Source: Antarcticirhabdus aurantiaca
GTDB taxonomy: Bacteria > Pseudomonadota > Alphaproteobacteria > Rhizobiales > Rhizobiaceae
Assembly: GCF_009765365.1 (NCBI RefSeq)
Contig: NZ_VTOM01000006.1
Coordinates: 62,001-126,000 of the forward strand
Direction of reading: 5' to 3'
Length of the DNA stretch: 64,000 nucleotides
A model generated the notes under the pieces. The model searched no databases. It saw nothing but the letters and a program-made list of their open reading frames with translations, and was not told where the DNA came from. Each line of letters starts with the position of its first letter. The stretch's first letter is position 1. A program made the position numbers and the translations under genes. Below are positions 51,803 to 60,554 of the stretch, in pieces.

Positions 51803-52359
51803 CAGCCCAACGTGCCGGGATAGCGCGACTCGTCCGGCAGCGTGTCCTTGCCGTCGCCGAGCGGCATCTGCATCAGCACGGTGTCGACCCAGCCGCCGAG
51901 CTTGAAGCCGGAGCCGGGCAGCACGCCGACATGGGCGAAGCCGGCCCGCTCGTGGACCCGGACGGAGCCGTGATTGTTCGCGCCGCCGATCACCGCGATC
52001 ATCTGGCGGAAGCCGAGGCCCTGGCAGCGCTCGACGAGGATGGTGAGGAGCGCGCGCCCGACGCCCTGGCCGCGCGCCGCGCGGGCGAGATAGATCGAAT
52101 CCTCGACCGTCCAGCGATAGGCCGGCCGCGCCCGGAACGGACCGGCATAGGCGTAGCCGATCACCGCGCCATTGGGTCCGGCCGCGACGAGATAGGGGTA
52201 GCCCTGGCCCCTCAGCGACTGGAAGCGGCGGCCCATCTCCTCCTCGTCGGGCGGATCGAGCTCGTAGGTCGCGGTGCCGGTCAGCACCTCGTCCTCGTAG
52301 ATGGCGGTGATGGTCGGGATGTCGCCGGCTTCGGCGTCGCGGATGGTGAAGGCGCTCAT
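51802..52359 (-). CDS. GNAT acetyltransferase, phosphinothricin N-acetyltransferase-like
   Basis: 185 aa. IRDAEAGDIPTITAIYEDEVLTGTATYELDPP and the acetyl-CoA loop ARAARGQGVGRALL, then NNHGSVRVHERAGFAHVGVL and FKLGGWVDTVLMQ match the PAT/MddA subgroup. Members acetylate phosphinothricin, methionine sulfoximine or related compounds; the native substrate here is unknown. Confidence 0.9.
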   Translation of the reverse strand: MSAFTIRDAEAGDIPTITAIYEDEVLTGTATYELDPPDEEEMGRRFQSLRGQGYPYLVAAGPNGAVIGYAYAGPFRARPAYRWTVEDSIYLARAARGQGVGRALLTILVERCQGLGFRQMIAVIGGANNHGSVRVHERAGFAHVGVLPGSGFKLGGWVDTVLMQMPLGDGKDTLPDESRYPGTLG

Positions 52360-52451
52360 GGGGCGAACATTAGAGCATTTACGGGCGAAGCGGATACGCT
52401 TGCCGGCGGGATAATGCGCTCTCGCCGGGCAAGGCTCCCGGGCAAACGAAA

Positions 52452-52475
52452 CGGGGCGGCCCGAAGGCCGCCCCG
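52452..52475 (-). terminator. terminator of the Bax-inhibitor-1-like gene
   Basis: Ten-base stem (52452-52461/52466-52475) with a tetraloop. On the minus strand it is followed by TTTCGTTTG. It sits about 30 bases after the stop. Confidence 0.75.
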
Positions 52476-52506
52476 CGCATGGATTCCACCGGGTTTTCGG
52501 CGCCGC

Positions 52507-53286
52507 TTACTCGCGGTTGCCGAAGAGCTGGAGGAGGAACATGAACATGTTGATGAAGTCGAGGTAGAGCGTCAGCGCGCCCATCACGGCCTTGCGGCCC
52601 GCGACCGCCGCGTCGTCGCCGACATAGTACATCTCCTTGATGCGCTGGGTGTCGTAGGCGGTCAGGCCGGCGAAGACCAGGACGCCGATGATCGACACGG
52701 CCCAGGCCAGCGCGTCGGACTGGATGAAGATGTTCAGGAGCGAGGCGATGATGATGCCGATCACGCCCATGAACAGGAACGAGCCCCATCCCGAGATGTC
52801 GCGGCGCGTCGTGTAGCCGTAGAGCGACAGCGCGCCGAAGGCGGCGGCGGTCGCGAAGAAGGTCTGCACGATCGAGTCGGGCGTGAAGATGATGAAGATC
52901 GAGGACAGCGACAGGCCGACCAGCGCGGCGTAGAGCCAGAAGGTCGCCTGGGCCGCGCCGACGCTCATCTTGTGCACGCGGAACGACAGGAAGAAGACGA
53001 AGGCGAGCGGCGCCAGCATCAGCACCCACTGCAGCGGCGACTGGTAGATCGCGACGCCCGTGGAGGTGAGCAGCGTGTCGTTGATCTGAGCGACGGCCTG
53101 GTTCGGATCGCTCGTGGTGGCGACCGAGAACAGGCCATAGGCCGCGACGCCCGTGAGCGCGAGGCCCGCGGCCATCAGGTTGTAGACCTTCAGCATGTAG
53201 GCCCGGAGGCCCTGGTCGATCGAGGCGTCGACCCGGCTTCCGGCAACGGGCACGGTGCGCGCGCCGGTGTTGCGATAGTCAGCCAT
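52507..53286 (-). CDS. Bax inhibitor-1/YccA family membrane protein
   Basis: 259 aa, seven hydrophobic helices after a short soluble N-terminus. Family hallmarks: VYNLMAAGLALTGVAAYGLF, SLYGYTTRRDISGWGSFLFMGVIGIIIA and the C-terminal FAGLTAYDTQRIKEMYY plus LYLDFINMFMFLLQLFGNR. Bacterial members can conduct calcium or modulate FtsH, but the role here is unknown. The ATG at 53286 fits the family; the upstream frame does not. Confidence 0.94.
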   Translation of the reverse strand: MADYRNTGARTVPVAGSRVDASIDQGLRAYMLKVYNLMAAGLALTGVAAYGLFSVATTSDPNQAVAQINDTLLTSTGVAIYQSPLQWVLMLAPLAFVFFLSFRVHKMSVGAAQATFWLYAALVGLSLSSIFIIFTPDSIVQTFFATAAAFGALSLYGYTTRRDISGWGSFLFMGVIGIIIASLLNIFIQSDALAWAVSIIGVLVFAGLTAYDTQRIKEMYYVGDDAAVAGRKAVMGALTLYLDFINMFMFLLQLFGNRE

Positions 53287-53493
53287 GGACAAAATCCCTT
53301 TCTGCGCGTCCCGTCCGGTGTCCACGGGTCCCGTGCCGGGACCCGGAGGCGCCGCTGGCGGGACTCCAGCAGTTCCTGCGATCAATATGCGAAGGGGCGG
53401 GCACGCGCACAAGGGCGAAACGGGCGGCGAACCAACCGTTTCGGCCCTGATACGGTGAACCTTTCGTTAGGAGCGGCCCTCCGCCCGCCCCTT

Positions 53494-56124
53494 TTAGAGC
53501 TCGCGCAGGACGGGCGCCGCCTTCTGCCCGAGAATGCGCCAGGTGCCGACGAGCCCGAAGGCGACGGTGAGCACCAGGGACACGACGAGGGTCACGAGCG
53601 CCACCGTCCAGTCGAACACGAAGGGCAGCTCCATGATCCGCTCGACGACGAACCAGGCCGCGAGCGCCCCGGCACCGACGGCGAAGACGCCGGTGAAAAG
53701 GCCGAGCAGCATGTATTCGGCCGCGAAGGCCTGGATCAGCGTCACCCGCGTCGCTCCCAGCGTCTTCAGGACCACGGCATCGTGGATCCGGCCGCGCGAG
53801 CCGGCCGCGAGCGCTCCCGACAGGACGAGCACCGAGGACACGAGCGCCACCGCGGCCGCCGCGCGGATGGCGGTGGCGAGCTGGGCGACGAGGCCGTTCA
53901 CCTGGTCGAGCGCTTCCTTCACGCGCACCGTGGTGACCGCCGGGAAGCGGTTGGTGATGCCGTTGACGAGCGCCTGCTCGCGCCGCTCGGTGGCGGCGGG
54001 ATCGGCCTCGTCGGGCGCCGACAGGGTGGCGAGCCAGGAATGCGGCGCGCCCGCGAAGGCGGCGGGATCGAACACCATCACGAAGTTGATCGAGAGGGTT
54101 TCCCACTCCACCGTGCGCAGGTTCGCGATCCTCGCGGTGATGGAGCGGCCGAGAACGTTCACCGTCACCGTGTCTCCGACGGTGAGGCCGAGCTCGCCCG
54201 CTTCCTCCGCCGAGAAGGACACCAGCGGCTCGCCGGCATAGTCGGCCGGCCACCATTCGCCATCGGCGAGCGAGGCCCCCTCGGGAAGGGTCGCGGAATA
54301 GGTGATGCCGCGGTCGCCGCGCAGCACCCAGGCGCCTTCGGGCGGCACCTCCATCTTGGCGACGTCCTCGCCGTTCAGCGCCGTGATGCGCCCGCGCAGC
54401 ATCGGCGCGGTGTCCAGCGTCGAGCCCGGCGAGAGCTCGGCGATGGCCGCGCCGAAAGGCTCGATCTCGGTGTTCTGGATGTCGACGAAGAAGAAGTCCG
54501 GCGCGCGCGAGGCGAGGTTCGTGCCGATCTCGCGGCGAAGGTCGTGGTCGATGGTCGCGAGGGTGACGAGAAGCGTCAGGCCGAGCCCGAGCGACAGCAC
54601 CACGGAGGGCGTCAGCGCCCCGGGCCGGTGGATGTTGCCGACGGCGAGGCGCAGCGGCGTCGAGGGCACGCGCGGGAGCTTGGCGGCACCGGCCGCCAGC
54701 CCCCAGGCGACGAGGCGCAGCACCCCGAAGGCGACGATCGTGCCGCCGAGAAAGACCAGCGCGACGATCCTGTCGTTGGCGAGGCCGATCGCGAGGCCCG
54801 CTACGGCGAGCGCCGCCGCGAGCGCGCCGCCGGCATAGGCCCAGCGGATGCGGCGCGGGGAGCGGGTGATGCCGGCCTGGCGGAACAGCGCCGTCGCCGG
54901 CACGTCGCGGGTGCGTCCGAGCGGCAGGAGCGCGAAGCCGAGCGCGGTGAGGAGGCCGAAGAGCGCGGATACGGTCAGAGCGCCCGGATAGAAGCCGGCA
55001 TTGGCCGCGACCGGCACGAAGCGCTGGATGAAGCCCGAGGCGATGAAGGGCGCGATCGCGCCGATCAGGAGGCCGGCCAGCACCCCGACGCCGGCCAGCG
55101 TCATGATCTGGATGAGGTAGATGGTGGATACGAGGATGCCACCCGCTCCGAGGCTCTTGAAGGTGGCGATCACCGCCCGCTTCTTGTCGAGATAGGCGTT
55201 CACCGCGTTGGCGACGCCGACGCCGCCGACGATGAGCGCCGACAGGCCGACGAGGGTCAGGAACTGCGCGAAGCGGTCGATGCTGCGCTGGAGCGAGGGG
55301 GCGGCCTCGTCCGAGGTGCGGATGTTGAAGCCGCCGTCCGGAAAGCGCTCGCGGAACGTGTCCTCGACCTCGGAAGCCGGCGGAGCGCCCTCGGCGAGGC
55401 GCAGCTTGACGATGTTCTGGACGAGGCTTCCCGGCTGGACGAGGCCGCTCGCCGCGAGCGCCTCGCGCGACAGCATGAGGCGCGGGGCGAAGGCGAAGCC
55501 GTCGGACAGGAGGTCGGGCTCCTTCAGGAGGCGGGCGCGCAGCTCGACCTCGATCGAGCCGAGCGCCACGCGGTCGCCGGGCCGCAGGCCGAGGCGCTCG
55601 AAGAATTCGGGGGCGGCGACCGCGCCGAAGACGCCGTCGCGCTCGGCCAGCGCCTGCTCGAGCGTCAGGCCTTCGGGATCGAGCGCGACCGCCCCGAAGA
55701 GCGGATACAGGCCGTCGACCGCCTTCACCTCGGCGAGCGCCTGGTTGGTGCCGTCCGGCAGGCGGGCCATCGAGCGCAGCGTCGCCGAGCGCGACAGATC
55801 CCCGAGCGCTTCCAGGGAGCGGATCTCCGCCTCCCCCGGCTCGCGCTGGACGAGCGACAGGCGCAGATCGCCGCCGAGGATGGCACGGCCCTCGCGGGCG
55901 ATGCCCTCGGTCATCATGGACGACACCGAGCCGACCGCGGCGATCGCACCGACGCCGAGCGCGATGCAGGCGAGAAAGATCCAGAAGCCGGACAAGCCGC
56001 CGCGCATCTCGCGCATGGCGAAGCGGGCGGCGAGGCGCAGGTCGCCGAGGAGGCGGGCGCGCCGGGCGGCGAAGGCGGAGGGCGCGGTGGCCTCGCCGGC
56101 CGGAGTGGAGCCGACGGCCGTCAT
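53494..56124 (-). CDS. FtsX-family ABC transporter permease (YbbP-like)
   Basis: 876 aa with ten or so membrane helices in two FtsX units (about residues 250-400 and 740-870) and a large periplasmic portion. Helix 1 is FWIFLACIALGVGAIAAVGSVSSMM. Segments VNAVNAYLDKKRAVIATFKSLGA and DAVVLKTLGATRVTLIQAFAAEYMLLG are the conserved coupling motifs. With the upstream ATPase it forms an exporter of the YbbAP type, which usually partners TesA, encoded divergently next door. Confidence 0.92.
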   Translation of the reverse strand: MTAVGSTPAGEATAPSAFAARRARLLGDLRLAARFAMREMRGGLSGFWIFLACIALGVGAIAAVGSVSSMMTEGIAREGRAILGGDLRLSLVQREPGEAEIRSLEALGDLSRSATLRSMARLPDGTNQALAEVKAVDGLYPLFGAVALDPEGLTLEQALAERDGVFGAVAAPEFFERLGLRPGDRVALGSIEVELRARLLKEPDLLSDGFAFAPRLMLSREALAASGLVQPGSLVQNIVKLRLAEGAPPASEVEDTFRERFPDGGFNIRTSDEAAPSLQRSIDRFAQFLTLVGLSALIVGGVGVANAVNAYLDKKRAVIATFKSLGAGGILVSTIYLIQIMTLAGVGVLAGLLIGAIAPFIASGFIQRFVPVAANAGFYPGALTVSALFGLLTALGFALLPLGRTRDVPATALFRQAGITRSPRRIRWAYAGGALAAALAVAGLAIGLANDRIVALVFLGGTIVAFGVLRLVAWGLAAGAAKLPRVPSTPLRLAVGNIHRPGALTPSVVLSLGLGLTLLVTLATIDHDLRREIGTNLASRAPDFFFVDIQNTEIEPFGAAIAELSPGSTLDTAPMLRGRITALNGEDVAKMEVPPEGAWVLRGDRGITYSATLPEGASLADGEWWPADYAGEPLVSFSAEEAGELGLTVGDTVTVNVLGRSITARIANLRTVEWETLSINFVMVFDPAAFAGAPHSWLATLSAPDEADPAATERREQALVNGITNRFPAVTTVRVKEALDQVNGLVAQLATAIRAAAAVALVSSVLVLSGALAAGSRGRIHDAVVLKTLGATRVTLIQAFAAEYMLLGLFTGVFAVGAGALAAWFVVERIMELPFVFDWTVALVTLVVSLVLTVAFGLVGTWRILGQKAAPVLREL

Positions 56125-56873
56125 TCGGGCGCGGCTTCCAGGGCGCGCACGTGCCGGTCGACATGCTGCGGCAGAACCGCGCGCGGGGCACCCCCGTCGT
56201 CGTGGATCTCGCCGGTGCGCACCTTGATCTCGCGATCGCAGCGGGCGGCGAGCTGGGCGTCGTGGGTGACGAGGACGAGGGTCGTGCGCCGGCGCGTCTG
56301 CTCGGAGAACAGGAGGTCGGCGACCTGGCGGCCGATCTCGGAGTCGAGGTTCCCCGTCGGCTCGTCGGCGATGAGGATGTCGGGCTCGATGGCGAGCGCC
56401 CGGGCGAGCGCTACGCGCTGCTGCTCGCCGCCCGACAATTCGCCGGGATAGTGCTCCAGCCGCTCCGACAGGCCGACGAGGCCGAGCTCGCGCGCCGCGC
56501 GCTCGAAGGGGTCGGGAACGCCGGCCAGTTCGAGCGGCACCGCGACGTTCTCGATCGCGGTCATGTTGGGGATGAGGTGGAAGGACTGGAAGACGATGCC
56601 GATATGGCGGCCGCGAAAGCTCGCCAGCTGGTCCTCGGTCATGCCGCCGAGCGACTGGCCGGCAATCTCGACGAGCCCCTCGTCGGCGCGCTCGAGGCCG
56701 GCGAGCACCATCAGCAGCGTCGATTTGCCCGAGCCCGAAGGGCCAACGATGCCGACGCTCTCGCCGCGCGCGATGTTGAGGTCGACACCCTTGAGGACGT
56801 GAACGGAGGAGCGCCCCTGCCCGAGGGTGAGGTGGACGTTACGCAATCGGATCGCCGGTTCCGCCACGGGCAC
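56121..56873 (-). CDS. ABC transporter ATP-binding protein (LolD/YbbA type)
   Basis: 250 aa from a GTG at 56873. Walker A GPSGSGKSTLL, signature LSGGEQQRVALARAL, Walker B ILIADEPTGNLDSEIG and IGIVFQSFHLIPNMTAIENVAVPLEL mark the LolD/MacB subfamily. It overlaps the permease gene by four bases. The divergent tesA gene 67 bases away supports a YbbA-like assignment. Confidence 0.93.
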   Translation of the reverse strand: MPVAEPAIRLRNVHLTLGQGRSSVHVLKGVDLNIARGESVGIVGPSGSGKSTLLMVLAGLERADEGLVEIAGQSLGGMTEDQLASFRGRHIGIVFQSFHLIPNMTAIENVAVPLELAGVPDPFERAARELGLVGLSERLEHYPGELSGGEQQRVALARALAIEPDILIADEPTGNLDSEIGRQVADLLFSEQTRRRTTLVLVTHDAQLAARCDREIKVRTGEIHDDGGAPRAVLPQHVDRHVRALEAAPE

Positions 56874-56940
56874 TGCCTTCCTATATCGGATAGTCGTTCT
56901 TCACGGCCGGCGACGCGGCCGAGCGAAAGATGGGTTCTCC

Positions 56941-57612
56941 ATGCAGCGCTTCCAATCGCTTTTTCCCGTGCTGACGCTTTTGTCATGGCTGGCGCTGGCG
57001 CTCGGCGCGCCCTCGGCGAGCGCGCAAGGAACGCGGCCGATCGAGGTCGTGGCCTTCGGCGACAGCCTCTCGGCCGGGCTCGGCGTCGGGCCGGGCGAAT
57101 CCTTTCCCGAGCAGCTCCAGGCGGCCTTGCGGTCGCGCGGCTACGAGGCGAGCGTCGTCAATGCGGGCGTGTCGGGCGACACCACGACGGGCGGCCTCGC
57201 GCGGCTCGACTGGTCGGTGCCGGAGAGCGCCGACCTCGTGATCCTGGAGCTCGGCGCCAACGACGCGCTGCGCGGCGTGTCGCCGGACGTCGTGCGCCGC
57301 AACCTCGACGCCATGCTGGGGCGTCTCGCCGCCCGCCCGAACACGCGCGTCCTTCTCGCCGGCATGATCGCCCCGCCCAACATGGGCGGGGGCTACGGCG
57401 AAGCGTTCAACCGCATCTATCCGGAGCTGGCGCAGAAGTACGGCGTTGCGCTCTATCCCTTCTTTCTCGACGGGGTCGCCGCGGTGAGCGACCTCAACCA
57501 GGACGACGCGATGCATCCCAATGCCCGCGGCGTGGCCGTGATCGTGGAGCGCATCCTGCCGGCGGTCGACCGCGAGCTGCAGGCGCTCGGCGCGGCGCCG
57601 CGAGCCGGCTGA
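56941..57612 (+). CDS. TesA-type SGNH esterase/lysophospholipase
   Basis: 223 aa with signal peptide (LLSWLALALGAPSASAQ). SGNH blocks: FGDSLSAGLGV (Ser nucleophile), Gly in GVSGDTTTGGLARL, ELGANDALRG (Asn) and DDAMHPNARG (Asp/His). Periplasmic arylesterase or acyl-CoA thioesterase I. Start at the ATG at 56941; the longer frame upstream overlaps the divergent ATPase gene. Confidence 0.92.
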   Translation: MQRFQSLFPVLTLLSWLALALGAPSASAQGTRPIEVVAFGDSLSAGLGVGPGESFPEQLQAALRSRGYEASVVNAGVSGDTTTGGLARLDWSVPESADLVILELGANDALRGVSPDVVRRNLDAMLGRLAARPNTRVLLAGMIAPPNMGGGYGEAFNRIYPELAQKYGVALYPFFLDGVAAVSDLNQDDAMHPNARGVAVIVERILPAVDRELQALGAAPRAG

Positions 57613-57785
57613 GCGGCCAGCCTCGCGCCGCCTTCGAGTGCCAGCCTCGCATCGTGGCGCCGCGAGATTCACCATCGCGAGCCTTATGCACAAGACGAGT
57701 GCGGTCGCGAGGTGTCTGCGTTCTTGAAACCGCCTCGCCGAGGTGAACATCCTACCAAAGAGCTGGCCCGCGAAAGGACGCTGAG

Positions 57786-58379
57786 ATGCCCCGATTGTTC
57801 GTCGCCCTCGAAATCCCACGCGATGCCGCCTTGTCCCTGTCCTTCCTGCGCGGCGGCCTCGCCTCCGCCCGCTGGATCGACGCGGAGAACTACCACCTGA
57901 CGCTTCGCTTCATCGGCGACGTCGAGGCGCGCCTCGCTGACGAGGTCGTGGCCTCGCTCGACCGGATCGTGCGCGCGCCCTTCCAGATCGCCCTCAAGGG
58001 CGTCGGCAGCTTCGGCACCAAGAAGCCCCACTCGGTCTATGCCGGCGTCGAGGCCTCGCCCGAGCTGGAAGCGCTCCAGGCCGAGGCCGACCGGGCGGTG
58101 CGCCGGCCCGGCCTGCCGGCCGATCCCCGCCGCTTCACGCCGCACGTCACGCTGGCGCGCCTGCGCAACCCCAAGGACGCCGAGGTGGCGCGCTACCTCG
58201 ACGGCCGCGCGAACTTCCGCACGCCGCCCTTCAAGGTCGACCGCTTCGTTCTGTATTCCTCGCGCGAGTCGGTCGGGGGCGGTCCCTACGTGATCGAGGA
58301 GGCCTTCCGTCTGTCCGGCACGCCGGCGCGGACGGGCGGCGCCCCGATCCAGGCCGGCGCCCACCTCGCCCCGCGCTGA
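57786..58379 (+). CDS. thpR: RNA 2',3'-cyclic phosphodiesterase ThpR
   Basis: 197 aa, two-histidine phosphoesterase (LigT fold). The HxT motifs are YHLTLRFIG and FTPHVTLARLRN. It starts PRLFVALEIP and contains GVGSFGTKKPHSVYAGV, typical of the family. It opens RNA 2',3'-cyclic phosphates. The ATG at 57786 is preceded by GGACGCTGAG. A hairpin (58406-58413/58421-58428) follows. Confidence 0.93.
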   Translation: MPRLFVALEIPRDAALSLSFLRGGLASARWIDAENYHLTLRFIGDVEARLADEVVASLDRIVRAPFQIALKGVGSFGTKKPHSVYAGVEASPELEALQAEADRAVRRPGLPADPRRFTPHVTLARLRNPKDAEVARYLDGRANFRTPPFKVDRFVLYSSRESVGGGPYVIEEAFRLSGTPARTGGAPIQAGAHLAPR

Positions 58380-58502
58380 GGCGGCCCCTCGCTCCTCGGC
58401 TTCTCCCCGGCGGGCTTGTTCCGCCGGGCGGCGCGACCCATCTTCGCCGCGCCAGCATGGCGTCCGGCGGCAGGAACCGGCGCCCGTTCGCGAGGAGCCG
58501 AG

Positions 58503-58913
58503 ATGAGCGAGCCGAGAGCCACGGGAACCGACGTCATCGACGCGGAAACGGTTGGCGAGATTCTCGTGCCGGGAAGCCCGGAGGAACAGTCGCGCCAGGA
58601 GGCGCGGGTCCGGCGCACCTTCTTCGCGACGGCCAAGCGCGCCTTGTCGCGCATTCCCTTCATGGACGACGTCGTCGCCAGCTTCTACTGCGCGACCGAC
58701 CCCCGGACCCCGCCGGCGGCCCGGGGCATCCTGCTGGCCGCCCTGGCCTATTTCGTCCTGCCGATGGACTTCGTGCCCGACATCCTGTTCGGCCTCGGCT
58801 TCGTGGACGACGCGGCGGTGCTGCTCGCCGCCTTTCGCACCGTGAACGACAACATCCGGCCCGAGCACTACGACCGGGCGCGCGAAACGCTGGCCGAGAT
58901 GCGCGAGGCCTGA
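58503..58913 (+). CDS. DUF1232 (YkvA-type) protein
   Basis: 136 aa. DUF1232 core: FYCATDPRTPPAARGILLAALAYFVLPMDFVPDILFGLGFVDDAAVLLAAF. It has a longer soluble N-terminus than the paralogue at 38931-39326 and lacks the extra C-terminal helix. Start at the ATG at 58503. Function unknown. Confidence 0.9.
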   Translation: MSEPRATGTDVIDAETVGEILVPGSPEEQSRQEARVRRTFFATAKRALSRIPFMDDVVASFYCATDPRTPPAARGILLAALAYFVLPMDFVPDILFGLGFVDDAAVLLAAFRTVNDNIRPEHYDRARETLAEMREA

Positions 58914-58960
58914 GGGCCACCGAGCCGAAACGGCGCCCAACTCTCGCCACCTTCGTTCGC

Positions 58961-58989
58961 TTGACCGTAACCTCGCGCATTTTAATCAG
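58961..58989 (+). promoter_or_regulatory. possible promoter upstream of the second ialB gene
   Basis: TTGACC (58961-58966), 17 bases, TAATCA (58984-58989) in an AT-richer patch of the 290-base gap before 59204. The 5' leader would be about 210 bases, with no recognised riboswitch. Confidence 0.35.
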
Positions 58990-59203
58990 GATGCGATGCC
59001 GTTTCGCCACGGCCCCGGGGATCCCGCGGGCCCGCTCGTCTGCGGGATCTGCGGTCGGAACCTCCGCGGCGACGTCGGATCGTCGTTAACCGCGGGTAAA
59101 GACCTTCCTGTTGAAATGCAGCAAAGGCCTGGCCCGGACCGCCCTCGCGGGCAAGTCGGGGCGCGGGCATGTCATCGAGAACGAGCGGAGAGCGGGGACC
59201 CCC

Positions 59204-59707
59204 ATGTTGAGGAAGGTGTTTTCGGCGACGGCGGCCATTCTGATCATGTCGAGCCTGGCGAGCGCCGCGCAGACGCCGACGCGCATCAATCAGTTCAACG
59301 CCTGGGGCAGCTATTCCTACGACGCGGCCGGCGGCAAGGTCTGCTACATCCTCTCGCAGCCGACCGAGAAGTCGCCGGCGAGCGTCGACCACGGCGACAT
59401 CTTCTTCCTCGTGTCCCAGAAGCCCGGCCAGAACGTGTCCTTCGAGCCGCAGGTCGTGATGGGCTACCCGCTGCGCGAGGGCTCTAAGGTCAACGTCGAC
59501 ATCGACGGCAAGAAGTACGCGCTGTTCACCAAGGGCGAGTCGGCCTGGATGGAGAACGCGGCGGAAGAGCCCCAGCTCGTGGCGGCGCTGCGCAACGGCA
59601 AGGCGATGACCGTGCAGGCGACGTCGCAACGCGGCACCCCGACCAGCTACAAGTACTCGCTCGCCGGCGTCACCGCCGCGCTGAAGTCGATCAGCACCTG
59701 CCGGTAA
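59204..59707 (+). CDS. invasion-associated locus B (IalB) family protein
   Basis: 167 aa from the ATG at 59204. Signal peptide (KVFSATAAILIMSSLASAAQ), then INQFNAWGSYSYDAAGGKVCYILSQP, DIFFLVSQKPGQNVSFEPQVVMGYPLREGSKV and LFTKGESAW, the second subgroup of the IalB family. It differs from the 9126-9704 paralogue in lacking the double-cysteine region except a C-terminal Cys. Likely periplasmic; role unknown. A terminator follows. Confidence 0.88.
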   Translation: MLRKVFSATAAILIMSSLASAAQTPTRINQFNAWGSYSYDAAGGKVCYILSQPTEKSPASVDHGDIFFLVSQKPGQNVSFEPQVVMGYPLREGSKVNVDIDGKKYALFTKGESAWMENAAEEPQLVAALRNGKAMTVQATSQRGTPTSYKYSLAGVTAALKSISTCR

Positions 59708-59733
59708 GCGCACTCGCCCCAGGCATTTGCAGG

Positions 59734-59767
59734 AAGGCGCCGGCGATCCCGGCGCCTTTCTTCGTTT
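59734..59767 (+). terminator. intrinsic terminator after the second ialB gene
   Basis: Ten-base stem (59734-59743/59749-59758) with a 5-base loop, followed by TTTCTTCGTTT. The symmetry also offers A-tract/T-tract on the other strand, where the minus gene ends at 59775. Confidence 0.8.
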
Positions 59768-59774
59768 CCGTCGA

Positions 59775-60308
59775 TCAGTCCTGTTTCGCGGACAAAGCTC
59801 CGCGAAGGTTCCCGAGACGGCTCGAAAGCACCTGGGAGGTGCGCGTCAGGTCATCGAGGACGTCGTCGGCCTCGGCTTGCGTCACGACAACCAGCTCGTC
59901 GGCAAGCTTTCCACCGCGAAACGCCGCGAAGCGCAGAACCAACGTCCATCGTCCTCGGCCGTCCAGAGTGATGTGACCGACGCCGTGGCACAGGGCGGGG
60001 CGTAGGCGATCATGTTCGCGGAACCGTTCGAGCGCTTCCGCGGCGCATGCGCCTTCGCGATGAAACGGACCGCTTGACGCAATCGCGCTGGCAAGGGCCT
60101 CGAAGCGTTGGCCGACGAGATGAGGCAGGGCAACCTGTCCACCGCGATGGGGACAGTGCGACATCGCAGCAAGGGTCTTCGCAACCGCCGCCTCGGTCCG
60201 GCTGAAGACGTCGATGCAGCGTCCGCGCCATTCGTTGGCTCGCGTCGTCGCGACGATGAAGGGCTCGAGCGGCAGGGTCGTTCCGGAGACTTCGGCGATC
60301 GCGTCCAT
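59775..60308 (-). CDS. hypothetical protein
   Basis: 177 aa from the ATG at 60308; no recognised family. Soluble, with mixed helix/strand pattern: LEPFIVATTRANEWRGRCIDVFSRTEAAVAKTLA, FHREGACAAEALERF, GVGHITLDGRGRWTLVLRFAAFRGGKLADELVVVTQAEADDVLDDL. Codon use is somewhat less GC-biased than neighbours, which may mean later acquisition. Two other frames here are also open but look like shadows. A stand-alone gene between ialB and rlmN. Confidence 0.65.
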   Translation of the reverse strand: MDAIAEVSGTTLPLEPFIVATTRANEWRGRCIDVFSRTEAAVAKTLAAMSHCPHRGGQVALPHLVGQRFEALASAIASSGPFHREGACAAEALERFREHDRLRPALCHGVGHITLDGRGRWTLVLRFAAFRGGKLADELVVVTQAEADDVLDDLTRTSQVLSSRLGNLRGALSAKQD

Positions 60309-60554
60309 GCTCGCAGCGTCATGCCGCCGAGTTGATATCGCGTGATCGGCATTCTTCGACTTGGAGCGATCGAGGCCGAGTCTTGCGAAAACCGCCCGAA
60401 AAGCGCATGTGCAGGGACCTGAAGCCAGATTATGCGCGACGGCGCGTCCACGGCGCGCCCGGCCGGGCGTCCCGGACGGGCACCTCCTGCGCTGATCCGA
60501 ACCGATAAGACCCCGCCACAGGATCGCGGCGTGGGCGCGAAGGACCTTTGAAGC

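Noticed and set aside
51760-56451. 1563-codon open frame on plus
   Set aside because: Runs antisense across four real minus-strand genes (GNAT, BI-1, FtsX, ATPase).
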